Positions 15,153-22,641 are shown, counted from the stretch's first letter. The stretch is DNA of 22,874 bases from Clostridiales bacterium (GCA_024684665.1 JAIKWN010000108.1:1-22874), one strand, 5' to 3'. Numbers and translations are program-made. Notes: a model not told the origin generated them from the letters alone.

Positions 15153-15986
15153 TTATCTTCTTACTTTTGAGATGACGCAGAAAATCAGAAACGCGCCGAT
15201 ATCCACCGCCACGATGGTCGAGCCGACCGGCGTACCGGCAATGATGGAAACCAGGATCCCCGTCAGCGCGCAGCATACGGAAAGCGCAGCTGAGCAGACG
15301 GTTACGGAGCGGAAGCTTCTGAATACCCGCATTGCCGACATGGCCGGGAAGATGATGAGCGCCGAGATGAGCAGGGAGCCCACCAGATTCATGGACAACA
15401 CGATGATCACCGCGATCACGACGGCGATCAGCAAATTGTAAGCCTCCACCCTGGTCCCGGCCGCCCTTGCGAAATCTTCGTCAAAAGTGACAGCAAAGAT
15501 CTTGTTGTAAAAAAGGACAAAGATGACGACGACAGCGACGGACAGGATCGCGCACAGCCATACCTCCGCCTTTGTCAGCGTAAGAATAGAGGTCGACCCG
15601 AACAGCGTGGAGCACACGTCGCCGGACAGGTTTGTGGACGTGGAGAACAGGTTCAGCAGGAGGTACCCGATGGCCAGCGCTCCTACGGAGATCATGGCGA
15701 TGGCCGCGTCTCCCTTGATCTTCGTATTCTGCCCGGTGCGCAGGAGGAGGATCGCGCAGAGGATGGTTGCCGGCATGACGAACAGCATATCGTCCGTCAA
15801 ATGCAGGATGCCCGCGATGGCCATCGCACCGAACGCCACGTGCGACAGTCCGTCCCCGATAAAGGAGAAGCGCTTCAGCACGAGCGTTACGCCCAGGAGC
15901 GAGGAACACAGGGCGATCAGGATGCCCACGACCAGCGCGTACCGGACGAAGGGAAACTGCAGGTACATCCGGATGGTTTCAATCAT
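15153..15986 (-). CDS. znuB: Zinc/manganese-type metal ABC transporter permease
   Basis: From the ATG at 15986 the product has 277 residues with about eight hydrophobic helices and belongs to the ABC-3 family of metal permeases. Family landmarks are 'SSLLGVTLVLKRFSFIGDGLSHVAFGA' (visible as 'LKRFSFIGDGLSHVAFG'), 'TFDEDFARAAGTRVEAYN' and 'NLVGSLLISALIIFPA'. It forms the membrane channel that takes zinc from the binding protein and is driven by ZnuC. The start overlaps the znuC stop (ATGA), so they are translationally coupled. A much longer open frame runs upstream in the antisense-free alternate frame of znuC and is not real. Zinc specificity comes from the zur and znuA context. Confidence 0.94.
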   Translation of the reverse strand: MIETIRMYLQFPFVRYALVVGILIALCSSLLGVTLVLKRFSFIGDGLSHVAFGAMAIAGILHLTDDMLFVMPATILCAILLLRTGQNTKIKGDAAIAMISVGALAIGYLLLNLFSTSTNLSGDVCSTLFGSTSILTLTKAEVWLCAILSVAVVVIFVLFYNKIFAVTFDEDFARAAGTRVEAYNLLIAVVIAVIIVLSMNLVGSLLISALIIFPAMSAMRVFRSFRSVTVCSAALSVCCALTGILVSIIAGTPVGSTIVAVDIGAFLIFCVISKVRR

Positions 15987-16696
15987 TGTTCGGCACCGCC
16001 TTCCCGGATCAGGAATCGCCTGGCGAGCGGCGATGAAAGGTACGCTTCTTTCGTCCCAAAGAAAAGCTCCGTGCCTACATGCAGGATATGCGTCGCCTCC
16101 TGCACCGCGGCCGCCAGATCGTGTGAGATCATCATGACGGTGATCCCGTCCTCCCGGTTCAGGCGGCGGATCAGGGCGTACATCTCCGCGGTCACCTTCG
16201 GATCCAGCCCGGCGACCGGTTCGTCCAGGAGCAGCATCTTCCGGGTGGCGCAGAGCGCACGCGCCAGCAAAACGCGCTGCTGCTGCCCGCCAGACAGTTC
16301 CCGGTAACAGCACCCGGAAAGCGGCGTCAGGTTCATGCGCTCCATATTCTCTTTCGCAAGCTGTTTTTCGTCCCTGCCATAGAAGGGTTTTCTCCCGCAT
16401 CTGGCCTGGCAGCCGGAAAGAACGATCTCCCGGACAGTCGCCGGGAAGTCCTTCTGAACAGCCGTCTGCTGGGGCAGGTAGCCGATTTCGGTCTGGCTGA
16501 GCCCGTCGCCAAAGGAGATTCTTCCGCCGATGGGCTTTTGCAGGCCGAGTATAGTCTTCATCAGTGTGGATTTGCCGGAGCCGTTTTCGCCGACGATGCA
16601 CAGGTAATCGCCCGGATTCACGTCATAATGAACGCCGGACAGAACCGCGTGGCCGTCGTATCCGAGCGTCACGTTCTCGCATGTGAGCAATGCCAT
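15983..16696 (-). CDS. znuC: Zinc ABC transporter ATP-binding protein
   Basis: The 237 residues carry all ABC ATPase motifs: Walker A 'GENGSGKST' (36-44), Q-loop 'LPQQ' (74-77), signature 'LSGGQQQR' (134-141), Walker B 'LLLDEP' (155-160), D-loop 'GLD' and the switch histidine His192 in 'ISHD'. It powers metal import through ZnuB in the cytoplasm. The ATG at 16696 has GGAGG 7 nt upstream. It overlaps znuB by four bases and lies 113 nt after the SH3b/peptidoglycan-binding gene. Confidence 0.95.
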   Translation of the reverse strand: MALLTCENVTLGYDGHAVLSGVHYDVNPGDYLCIVGENGSGKSTLMKTILGLQKPIGGRISFGDGLSQTEIGYLPQQTAVQKDFPATVREIVLSGCQARCGRKPFYGRDEKQLAKENMERMNLTPLSGCCYRELSGGQQQRVLLARALCATRKMLLLDEPVAGLDPKVTAEMYALIRRLNREDGITVMMISHDLAAAVQEATHILHVGTELFFGTKEAYLSSPLARRFLIREGGAEQ

Positions 16697-16809
16697 TCCA
16701 TTTCCTCCGAAAGCCGCCGAATCCGGGATTTGCCTGCCTCGGCGGGATTTTTATTCTTGGCTATCGGAAACTGTTTCGTGATTCAGCAGTTATTCGCAAA
16801 TCTGTATGT

Positions 16810-17478
16810 TCAGAAAACGATCCAGCCGGTAAAATCGCAGCACTCGCACCCTTCACCCATGCAGCAGCCGCAGATTTCTTTACGGCGCGTACCATCCGCT
16901 TTTCTTGTCTGGGAGCGGATACGGGGAAGTTTCTGCGTACATACTGGCGCGCGGTCCGAAAAGAGATATGCCTGTGTTTCCTGTGTGGCAACGCCATCCT
17001 CTGTCATGCCCATCTCGCGCTGAAACAGGATGACCCGACTGGCCAGCGTATCATTGTATACATTCGTCAGAACCGAGCCGGACCGGATATAGCCCAATTC
17101 CTGCAGGCGCTCTTTGAGGGCGATCACATCATCGCCTTTGTCGCCTTTCCGAAGGATGCGATAGTTCAGCAAAGCGTGATCCGCATCGCGCAGGATCGTC
17201 ACATAGTCTGCCCTGCAGTATCCTGATTTATCTTTCCACTCGCACAGGCACCATTTTTCCCCTTCTTCCTGAACAAGCAGATAGGTTCCGTTGGGGATTT
17301 CCGTGACAACCGTACTGTTTTCATCTGCTTTTGTGCGCAATCGCAGAGGGCCTTTACCCGTAATAACTTTTCCTACCACGCCGGATTCCAGCAGGAAACC
17401 TCTCTCTTCCGCTCCTGCAAGCGAACAGATGACCAGCCACATAATTACGACTGCGACCAGCGCAAACCATTTTCTCAT
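16810..17478 (-). CDS. Secreted SH3b plus peptidoglycan-binding protein with Cys-rich zinc-finger-like tail
   Basis: The 222 residues comprise a signal peptide (1-23, ending SLAGAEE), an SH3b domain (about 34-95, with 'GPLRLRTKADENSTVVTEIPNG'), a PG_binding_1 domain (about 106-172, with 'LRKGDKGDDVIALKERLQELGY' and 'QREMGMTEDGVATQET'), a basic linker, and a C-terminal cysteine cluster. The tail has C203-x2-C206-x-G-x-G-C211-x2-C214-x3-G, the spacing of a DnaJ-type zinc-ribbon half, plus Cys205 and Cys213. Sitting between znuA and znuC in a zur-led operon, it may hold zinc at the cell wall or act as a zinc-dependent wall protein; this is inference. The start at 17478 has AAAGGAAG upstream. It lies 89 nt after znuA. 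Confidence 0.85.
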   Translation of the reverse strand: MRKWFALVAVVIMWLVICSLAGAEERGFLLESGVVGKVITGKGPLRLRTKADENSTVVTEIPNGTYLLVQEEGEKWCLCEWKDKSGYCRADYVTILRDADHALLNYRILRKGDKGDDVIALKERLQELGYIRSGSVLTNVYNDTLASRVILFQREMGMTEDGVATQETQAYLFSDRAPVCTQKLPRIRSQTRKADGTRRKEICGCCMGEGCECCDFTGWIVF

Positions 17479-17567
17479 ATCCTGGTCTTCCTTTCAGAGC
17501 CGCTCTAGAAAACAGGCTCCGAAGCGCAGACAGACACGCGCGATCCGCGCTTCGAAGCCAAACCTAG

Positions 17568-18593
17568 TTACTCCAGAGCATCTTTCAGCGTATTAAGATT
17601 CGCCTCCATGATGGCAAGGTAGGATGCACCAGCCTGTACGTCAGTCGCAGTTACACCCTGCATAGAATCCAGGGTAAGCAGTTTTTGGTTCTTATCCGCC
17701 GTCGTCTGGATAATCGTCTCCGCGATCTTATGGCTGGTCCCCTCGATGGTCAGAACCGCTGGCAGCCCCAGCTCGTTCACCTTTTGCGCGAGGAATACGA
17801 TGGTCTGGAAGCTGGCCTCTGTCTCAGCGGAGCAGCCGGAAAAGGCTGCGTAATAGGCGAGACCGTAATCATCCGTAAGATAGCGGAACGGGAAGCGGTC
17901 GCCGAAGAGAACGGTCTTGTATACAGCCTTTTCTGCCGTTTCGGCATACTTTGCGTCCAGCGCGGAAAGCGCCTCACAGTAAGTCGCCGCGTTAGCCCGA
18001 TATCCTTCCGCATGGGCCGGATCGGCTTCGGCAAGTTTCGTAGCGATCGCGCTCACCAGCTTTTGTGCGTTGCGGAGGGACAGCCAGATATGTTCATCGG
18101 CTTCCTCCTCGTGTTCGTGATCATGATCCTCCTCACGTTCACCTTCATGTTCATCCTCATGATGCTCTTCTTCCTCTTCATCATGATCGTGCTCGTGTTC
18201 CATGCCTTCGACAATTTCTTCTATCTTGACGTCATCCCCCAGGCAATCAAGCAGATTGACGACGACCATATCCGGATTGACGGCTTCCTGCAGCGCGTCC
18301 TCCACCCATTCGTCCGATTCGCCGCCCACATAGATGAACGCGTCGCAGGTGGCGATCCGCATAATATCCGCTGCAGTTGGCTGGTAGCTGTGCAGGTCGA
18401 CCCCGCTGTCCAGCAGCAGGGTGATGTCAGCATTTTCTTCTTTCCCCGCGATTTCGCGGACCCAGTCGTAGATCGGGAAGATGGTCGTGACGACGCTGAG
18501 CCTGTCTGCATCCGCAATGGCACCCGCAGTTCCAAGTGAAGCCAGCAGGAGCACAGCGCCTAAAATGACGGCAATCCGTTTTTGAATTCTCAT
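17568..18593 (-). CDS. znuA: Zinc ABC transporter substrate-binding protein
   Basis: I start at the ATG at 18593 (341 residues), which has GGGGG about 8 nt upstream. A signal peptide (hydrophobic 8-27) precedes the cluster A-I metal-binding fold: 'VVTTIFPIYDWVREIAG', 'SGVDLHSYQPT' with ligand His68, 'DEHIWLS' with His168, and 'VLTIEGTSHKIAETI' with acidic ligand Glu284. Between them a His/Asp/Glu-rich loop (131-168) is typical of zinc-specific members. Two oddities are seen: no lipobox cysteine follows the signal, unusual for a Gram-positive binding protein, and the third histidine region reads 'FGDRFPFRYLTDDYGL', so the usual His is absent. That variant also occurs, as I recall, in other Bacillota ZnuA-like proteins. 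It captures zinc for ZnuBC. Confidence 0.93.
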   Translation of the reverse strand: MRIQKRIAVILGAVLLLASLGTAGAIADADRLSVVTTIFPIYDWVREIAGKEENADITLLLDSGVDLHSYQPTAADIMRIATCDAFIYVGGESDEWVEDALQEAVNPDMVVVNLLDCLGDDVKIEEIVEGMEHEHDHDEEEEEHHEDEHEGEREEDHDHEHEEEADEHIWLSLRNAQKLVSAIATKLAEADPAHAEGYRANAATYCEALSALDAKYAETAEKAVYKTVLFGDRFPFRYLTDDYGLAYYAAFSGCSAETEASFQTIVFLAQKVNELGLPAVLTIEGTSHKIAETIIQTTADKNQKLLTLDSMQGVTATDVQAGASYLAIMEANLNTLKDALE

Positions 18594-18722
18594 TGGAAAA
18601 ACCCCCAATACGTTTTATGGACTGAAAAGGGTATAAAAAGACAGGGACAGCGCAAACGAAGATCCCGCCTGACAGACAGACGTATCCTCATTATTCGCGT
18701 TTTCCCTGTGTTCCCGATTCAG

Positions 18723-19022
18723 TTAATCGTTGAGCCGGATCTTCCAGCTCACCAGCGTACCGGAGGCGGGCAGACAAAGCCGCTCCTGTTCCTTCAGGGC
18801 AGATCTTTCCTGCGACAAAGCAAACAGCGCCAAGAATAGCAGATCAATCAGCCCCAAGACGCGGAGAAGGCTCCCGTTGACTGCGATCATCTTACAGACA
18901 GCGCAGTCACTGCCGGAACAGAAATGCCCGGCTTCGTGCACGACGTAAGCGGAAGAAACAGTCAGCGCAAACAGGAAGCCAATGCAAAGCAGCAGCGCGA
19001 TGACATGTCTTCTATTCGTCAT
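18723..19022 (-). CDS. Small membrane protein with His/Cys motif, in the zinc operon
   Basis: The 99 residues have a hydrophobic start (about 7-27), a short external loop with 'HEAGHFCSGSDCAVC' (29-43), and a second helix (about 52-70), followed by a charged tail. The loop has His29, Glu30, His33, Cys35, Cys40 and Cys43, a plausible metal site. The 'HEAGH' string resembles a zinc protease HExxH but is spaced HExxH only in letter pattern, and no protease domain surrounds it. I recall similar 100-residue proteins with H-x-C-x4-C-x2-C in Clostridia, unnamed. It follows zur by 43 nt and precedes znuA by about 130 nt. The start at 19022 has GGAGG upstream. A role in zinc sensing or delivery is inferred from position. 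Confidence 0.78.
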   Translation of the reverse strand: MTNRRHVIALLLCIGFLFALTVSSAYVVHEAGHFCSGSDCAVCKMIAVNGSLLRVLGLIDLLFLALFALSQERSALKEQERLCLPASGTLVSWKIRLND

Positions 19023-19065
19023 GATCCGTTTCCTCCTTTCGTCCTATGATTCTGAGATTTGTCGA

Positions 19066-19476
19066 TCATGCCTTCCGACACTGATCGCAAACCCCGTAAA
19101 ACACCGTTTTCCCGACATCCCAGGCAAAACCATGACACGAAAGCAGATGGTTCTGAATCTCCCGAAGCTCATCACAGTCCAGATGAATCAGCCTGCCGCA
19201 AACGTCGCATTTGCAATGAAAATGCGACGCGCATTGCTGATCCTCCACATATGCGTAACAGGCACATTCACCTGGCCCGGCAAGATACCTGCATACGCAT
19301 CCTTCTTCTACAAATCGTTCCAATTGACGATAGATCGTTGCCGTACCGATGGGCTTTTCCTGTTCCGCAAAGTGCTCTTTGATCTCCGCCGCCGTATGAT
19401 GCCGGCCGGGCCTAGTTTTGAGAAAGGTCAGAAGCTCTTCCTGGGCACGTGTCCGATAGGTTGTTTTGCCTGTCAT
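19066..19476 (-). CDS. zur: Fur-family metal-responsive repressor, probable zinc regulator Zur
   Basis: The 136 residues form an N-terminal winged helix (about 8-75, with 'HHTAAEIKEHF' and recognition region 'IGTATIYRQLERFVEEG') and a C-terminal dimerisation domain with 'ASHFHCKCDVCGRLIHLDC'. Structural zinc cysteines are C90-x2-C93 and C130-x2-C133; sensing ligands include His85, His87 and nearby residues. The 7-1-7 box in its own promoter and the znuABC genes downstream make zinc the likely signal, rather than iron or peroxide. The ATG at 19476 has AGGAGG upstream. It heads the operon, so it is expected to be autoregulated. Confidence 0.92.
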   Translation of the reverse strand: MTGKTTYRTRAQEELLTFLKTRPGRHHTAAEIKEHFAEQEKPIGTATIYRQLERFVEEGCVCRYLAGPGECACYAYVEDQQCASHFHCKCDVCGRLIHLDCDELREIQNHLLSCHGFAWDVGKTVFYGVCDQCRKA

Positions 19477-19499
19477 TCGAGCTCCTCCTGATTCTGAAT

Positions 19500-19516
19500 T
19501 TGAAAATCATTCTCAA
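19500..19516 (-). promoter_or_regulatory. Fur/Zur operator (7-1-7 type)
   Basis: On the minus strand TTGAGAATGATTTTCAA is a near-palindrome containing TGA-x-AAT-x-ATT-x-TCA, the 7-1-7 Fur-family box. It lies between the -10 box and the zur start codon (24 nt to the ATG) and shares one base with the -10. Binding here would block initiation. Confidence 0.85.
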
Positions 19517-19543
19517 TTATATGCAGTTCTTCTCCTGTGTCAA
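19516..19543 (-). promoter_or_regulatory. Consensus sigma-A promoter of the zinc operon
   Basis: On the minus strand a perfect TTGACA (19543-19538) and a perfect TATAAT (19521-19516) are separated by 16 nt. It lies about 40 nt before the zur start and is overlapped by the Fur/Zur box, so it should be strong and repressible. Confidence 0.88.
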
Positions 19544-19637
19544 GCAGAAGATGAAACTCAGGGAGACTCCTCCCGTGTTGCTCCTCTCGTGTTTTATGAG
19601 GCTGTCATTTATACAGTGTCCCTTTCTTTTTGTTGAA

Positions 19638-19666
19638 TTGACAGGAATATGTATCCTGTATATAGT
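19638..19666 (+). promoter_or_regulatory. Sigma-A promoter of the prdX-like gene
   Basis: TTGACA (19638-19643), a 17-nt spacer and TATAGT (19661-19666) lie about 62 nt before the ATG at 19728. It is divergent from the zinc operon promoter, with about 95 nt between the two -35 boxes; no Fur box overlaps this one. Confidence 0.75.
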
Positions 19667-19682
19667 ATAGGCGCCACAGATC

Positions 19683-19704
19683 AAAAAACCCGCCGCTGCG
19701 CGGC
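19683..19704 (-). terminator. Weak hairpin with T run on the minus strand, in the leader of the prdX-like gene
   Basis: GCCGC (19692-19696) and GCGGC (19700-19704) form a 5-bp stem with a 3-nt loop; read leftward it is followed by GGG and six T. No minus-strand gene ends here, so it could stop antisense reading or be a leader hairpin of no consequence. Confidence 0.25.
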
Positions 19705-19727
19705 CTGCCCGAACGGAGGAAATAAAA

Positions 19728-20210
19728 ATGACAAAACAGGAAACCTATGATTTTCTGAAAAGCCACGGCATCGCATTTGAGATCACCGAGCATGCTGCCG
19801 TATACAATATGGAGGAACTGGATGCGGTTGAATTGCCGTATTCCGACTGCGACGCGAAGAACCTGTTCGTCAGGGACGATAAAAAGCGCAACTACTATAT
19901 GATCACCGTCAAGGGCAATAAAAAAGTGGACCTGAAAGCCTTCCAGCAGACTTTCGGCACGCGGAAACTATCCTTTGCATCTGCGGACGACCTGATGGCG
20001 ATTTTGGGACTGATACCCGGCGCGGTAACGCCCCTCGGTCTCCTCAGTGATGAAGAACGGAAGGTCACGCTGTATCTCGACAAGGGCTTCTCCGGTGGCC
20101 TCATGGGGATCCATCCGAATGATAACACGGCAACGGTATGGCTGAAGGCAGAAGACCTGGTAAAACTGATCCGGGAACATGGAAACCCGGTGAACGTCGT
20201 GGAAATCTGA
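19728..20210 (+). CDS. YbaK/ProX-type aminoacyl-tRNA deacylase (prolyl-tRNA synthetase-associated domain protein, PrdX-like)
   Basis: The 160 residues match the stand-alone editing domain that hydrolyses mischarged tRNA, typically Ala-tRNA(Pro). Visible family features are 'EITEHAAVYNMEEL' (19-32), 'DAKNLFVRDDKKRNYYMITVKGNKKVDL' around the conserved Lys in 'VKGNK', the 'GLIPGAVTPLGLL' glycine/proline loop that forms the active site, and 'GIHPNDNTATVWLK' near the end. The length agrees with PrdX-like proteins of Clostridia. GGAGG lies 8 nt before the ATG. It has its own promoter and is followed 56 nt later by a flavodoxin-type reductase, probably on the same transcript. Confidence 0.92.
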   Translation: MTKQETYDFLKSHGIAFEITEHAAVYNMEELDAVELPYSDCDAKNLFVRDDKKRNYYMITVKGNKKVDLKAFQQTFGTRKLSFASADDLMAILGLIPGAVTPLGLLSDEERKVTLYLDKGFSGGLMGIHPNDNTATVWLKAEDLVKLIREHGNPVNVVEI

Positions 20211-20266
20211 ATGGCTTCCGAAACGTTTCAGCTGGAATTATCACCGTCCTGCAAAGGGGGATAGAT

Positions 20267-20905
20267 ATGAAAACGGTCATCCTAAACGGCAGCCCCAGAA
20301 AGAACTGGAACACGGCCATGATGCTGAAAGAGGCGCAGAAGGGTGCGGCGTCAGTCGGGGCGAAAACGGAGTACGTCGATCTGTTTGACCTTTCCTATAC
20401 CGGATGCCGGTCCTGCCTCGCCTGCAAGAAAAAGGGCGCAGAGCGGTGCAAGTGTTTCTGGAAAGACGATCTCTCCCCCCTGATCGACCGCATCTTTGCC
20501 GCCGACGCGCTGATCGTCGGTTCGCCGATCTATCTGGGGGATATTACGAGCCAGGTGCGCGCCCTGATCGAGCGGCTGCATTTTTGCGCCCTGTCCTATG
20601 ATGATTATTCGAACTATTTCACCGGGAAGGTTAATGTGGGCCTCATTCTGACTATGAATGCACCGAAAACTTTCTATACCTTTGCTTATAAGCAGAAAGC
20701 AAAAGAGATAGCGAAGAGCTTCCAGGCGCTGAATGGATCGGTGGAGGTCTACGCCTGCTGCGATACCCTGCAGGTAGCAGATTACAGCAGGTACAATATG
20801 GCCGGCTTCAACGAAGAACACAAGAAGGAAGTACGGGAAAAACAGTTCCCTCTGGATCTTGAGAAAGCCTTCCAGATGGGGGCAAACCTGAGCGGAGCGA
20901 AATAA
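20267..20905 (+). CDS. Flavodoxin-fold NAD(P)H-dependent FMN reductase family protein
   Basis: The start is the ATG at 20267 (212 residues), 6 nt after AAAGGGGG; a longer open frame from 20138 overlaps the upstream gene and is rejected. The FMN phosphate loop 'NGSPRKNWNT' (7-16), 'GCRSCLACKKKG' (the cysteine-containing loop of this subfamily) and 'GSPIYLGDITSQVRALIERL' are typical. Members move electrons from NAD(P)H to flavins, iron or quinone-like acceptors; the substrate here is unknown. The cysteines in 'GCRSCLAC' and 'RCKCF' could bind a metal or Fe-S cluster, which I cannot confirm. It follows the prdX-like gene on the same strand. Confidence 0.88.
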   Translation: MKTVILNGSPRKNWNTAMMLKEAQKGAASVGAKTEYVDLFDLSYTGCRSCLACKKKGAERCKCFWKDDLSPLIDRIFAADALIVGSPIYLGDITSQVRALIERLHFCALSYDDYSNYFTGKVNVGLILTMNAPKTFYTFAYKQKAKEIAKSFQALNGSVEVYACCDTLQVADYSRYNMAGFNEEHKKEVREKQFPLDLEKAFQMGANLSGAK

Positions 20906-21052
20906 GAGGCTCGGGACGGCAAACCTCTCGCAGCGCCCGTCAGGTTCTATTACGGCGTTCCGGCCACCTGCATCCCGGTGGCAACCGTAAAGAAAATGGT
21001 CATGATGGTGAGCAGCACCAAGCTAAAGACGAGCATGCGGAGGTGTTGGGAT

Positions 21053-21910
21053 ATGGCAGAGAACGCTCACGTCGGAACAGTTTCCTTTGTTTGGCTGATT
21101 GCAGGCGCTGTGATTTTCATCGCAGTTCCGGTGTTCATGGCAGCTGTCTGGAAAATCAAGAAAAAAGAGCCTGTTGCCACGATACTGGTCGGTGCGGCAG
21201 CTTTTCTGTTGTTTGCGCTGATACTTGAAAAATCGATCCAGAACACGCTGGTCTTTCCGACAGCAATGAGACTTCCGGATCATGCCGTCAGTCGGTTTCT
21301 GAATACAAATCCCGCGTTACTGGCGCTTGTGACAGGTCTTTTTCCCGGCGTATTTGAGGAAACAGGGCGGCTGATTGCCTTCAAGACGATCCTGAAGAAA
21401 CGCAAGAACAGAGAGACTTCCATTTCATACGGCATCGGACACGGCGGTTTTGAAGTGATACTGATATTGGGACTTACATATATCCAGTACATTGTTTATG
21501 CCGTTATGCTCAACACAGGCACCTTCGGTACTGTAATAGATCAGGTCGCATCACAGACTCCGGAGCAGCTCGGCAGTGTCAGGACCGTTGTAGGTTTTCT
21601 CACAGGATTCTCATTTGCAGATTTCGGTATAGCATTCGTCGAGCGTTTATTTGCAGTTTTGTTCCATATTGGTGCGTCCATCCTGATTTTTTACGCCTGC
21701 CGGGACAAAAAGCGCTTCTGGCTGTATCCTGTGGCAATCGTCCTTCATACCGGAATGGATTTTATCGCTGCTTTGAGCATCTTTAATGTCATAAGCCTCT
21801 CTCCGTGGGCAATGGAGGGAATCGCCGCAGTATTTGGCCTGTCGATATTCTTCAACGCATATTTACTGCTTTATAAGAAGGACGTTGGAGGAGATTTCCT
21901 TCGTACCTGA
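21053..21910 (+). CDS. YhfC-family (DUF2324) putative intramembrane metalloprotease
   Basis: From the ATG at 21053 (GGAGGT 8 nt upstream) the protein has 285 residues and about eight transmembrane helices. It shows the YhfC pattern: 'FEETGRL' (Glu102-Glu103, Arg106), 'GIGHGGFEV' (His130, Glu134), 'FHIGAS' (His205) and 'HTGMDF' (His232, Asp236). These Glu/His residues within helices are the proposed zinc site, related to CAAX-type/PrsW proteases; activity of the family is not proven. A frame open from 20978 is longer but lacks a ribosome site. The 150 nt before the start contain a short minus-strand hydrophobic reading mentioned in the findings. Confidence 0.88.
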   Translation: MAENAHVGTVSFVWLIAGAVIFIAVPVFMAAVWKIKKKEPVATILVGAAAFLLFALILEKSIQNTLVFPTAMRLPDHAVSRFLNTNPALLALVTGLFPGVFEETGRLIAFKTILKKRKNRETSISYGIGHGGFEVILILGLTYIQYIVYAVMLNTGTFGTVIDQVASQTPEQLGSVRTVVGFLTGFSFADFGIAFVERLFAVLFHIGASILIFYACRDKKRFWLYPVAIVLHTGMDFIAALSIFNVISLSPWAMEGIAAVFGLSIFFNAYLLLYKKDVGGDFLRT

Positions 21911-22060
21911 TGAGTTGGTACATGCGTTCACAAATCTCATTGCTCAGCCTGTTTCATATTGCGCCGGGATTATCATGTCGTGCGGATTGTTGGGAATCCT
22001 TTTAATGTTTTCACGTTCAATGTATTCCGTTTAACAGAATTAACCGTTCAGGAGAGAAAC

Positions 22061-22528
22061 ATGACATTCCGATTTGCAGAAGAAGCGGACTGCAGTCTGA
22101 TCCTTTCCTTCATCCGCCAGCTCGCAATCTATGAGAAAATGTCGGATCAGGTAGTGGCAACGGAGGAGCTGCTCCGGGACTGGATCTTTAAAAAGAAGAA
22201 GGCCGAAGTGCTGTTCATCTCCGACGGAGAACGCGAGATCGGCTTCATCCTGTTCTTCCATAACTTCTCCACGTTCCTTGGCCGCGGGGGAATTTACCTA
22301 GAAGATTTGTTTGTCCTTCCGGAGTACAGGAATCGGGGGTACGGAAAAGCGCTGCTGAAAGAGCTAGCCCGGATCGCCGTCGAGCGCGGATGCGGCCGCG
22401 TCGAATGGTCCTGCCTCAACTGGAACCGGCCGAGCATCGACTTTTATCTCTCACTCGGCGCTGTTCCGATGGAGGATTGGACAACCTATCGTCTTACCGG
22501 GGAAACCCTGGGAGCACTGGCGAAGTGA
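22061..22528 (+). CDS. GNAT-family N-acetyltransferase (SSAT-like)
   Basis: The start is the ATG at 22061 (155 residues) after AGGAGAG. The fold is a GCN5-related acetyltransferase: 'FRFAEEADCSLILSFIRQLA' (3-22), the acetyl-CoA segment 'YLEDLFVLPEYRNRGYG' (79-95) with R-x-R-G-x-G, and 'VEWSCLNWNRPSIDFYLSLGA' near the end. These strings and the length resemble the spermidine/spermine and thialysine acetyltransferase branch, so an amine substrate is plausible. It is an isolated gene between the YhfC homologue and purA. Confidence 0.9.
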   Translation: MTFRFAEEADCSLILSFIRQLAIYEKMSDQVVATEELLRDWIFKKKKAEVLFISDGEREIGFILFFHNFSTFLGRGGIYLEDLFVLPEYRNRGYGKALLKELARIAVERGCGRVEWSCLNWNRPSIDFYLSLGAVPMEDWTTYRLTGETLGALAK

Positions 22529-22612
22529 GAGACACAGAAACCCAGTAACGCCAATTCCTTTCACGGGCGGCAGAGCGGATCCGCCTGCGCATGAAACCCG
22601 CCGGTTTGCGCA

Positions 22613-22641
22613 TTGACAAAGACGGGCGCGGGCGTTACAAT
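22613..22641 (+). promoter_or_regulatory. Sigma-A promoter of purA
   Basis: TTGACA (22613-22618), a 17-nt spacer and TACAAT (22636-22641) lie 54 nt before the purA start. The leader is too short for a purine riboswitch. Confidence 0.8.

Noticed and set aside
15987..16601. N-terminal extension of the znuB frame through znuC
   Set aside because: It is the alternate frame of znuC; the ATG at 15986 coupled to the znuC stop is the natural start.
17685..18539. 284-codon open frame on the plus strand opposite znuA
   Set aside because: Antisense to znuA; its hydrophobic 'MILLTFTFMF' stretch is the complement of the His/Glu-rich loop.
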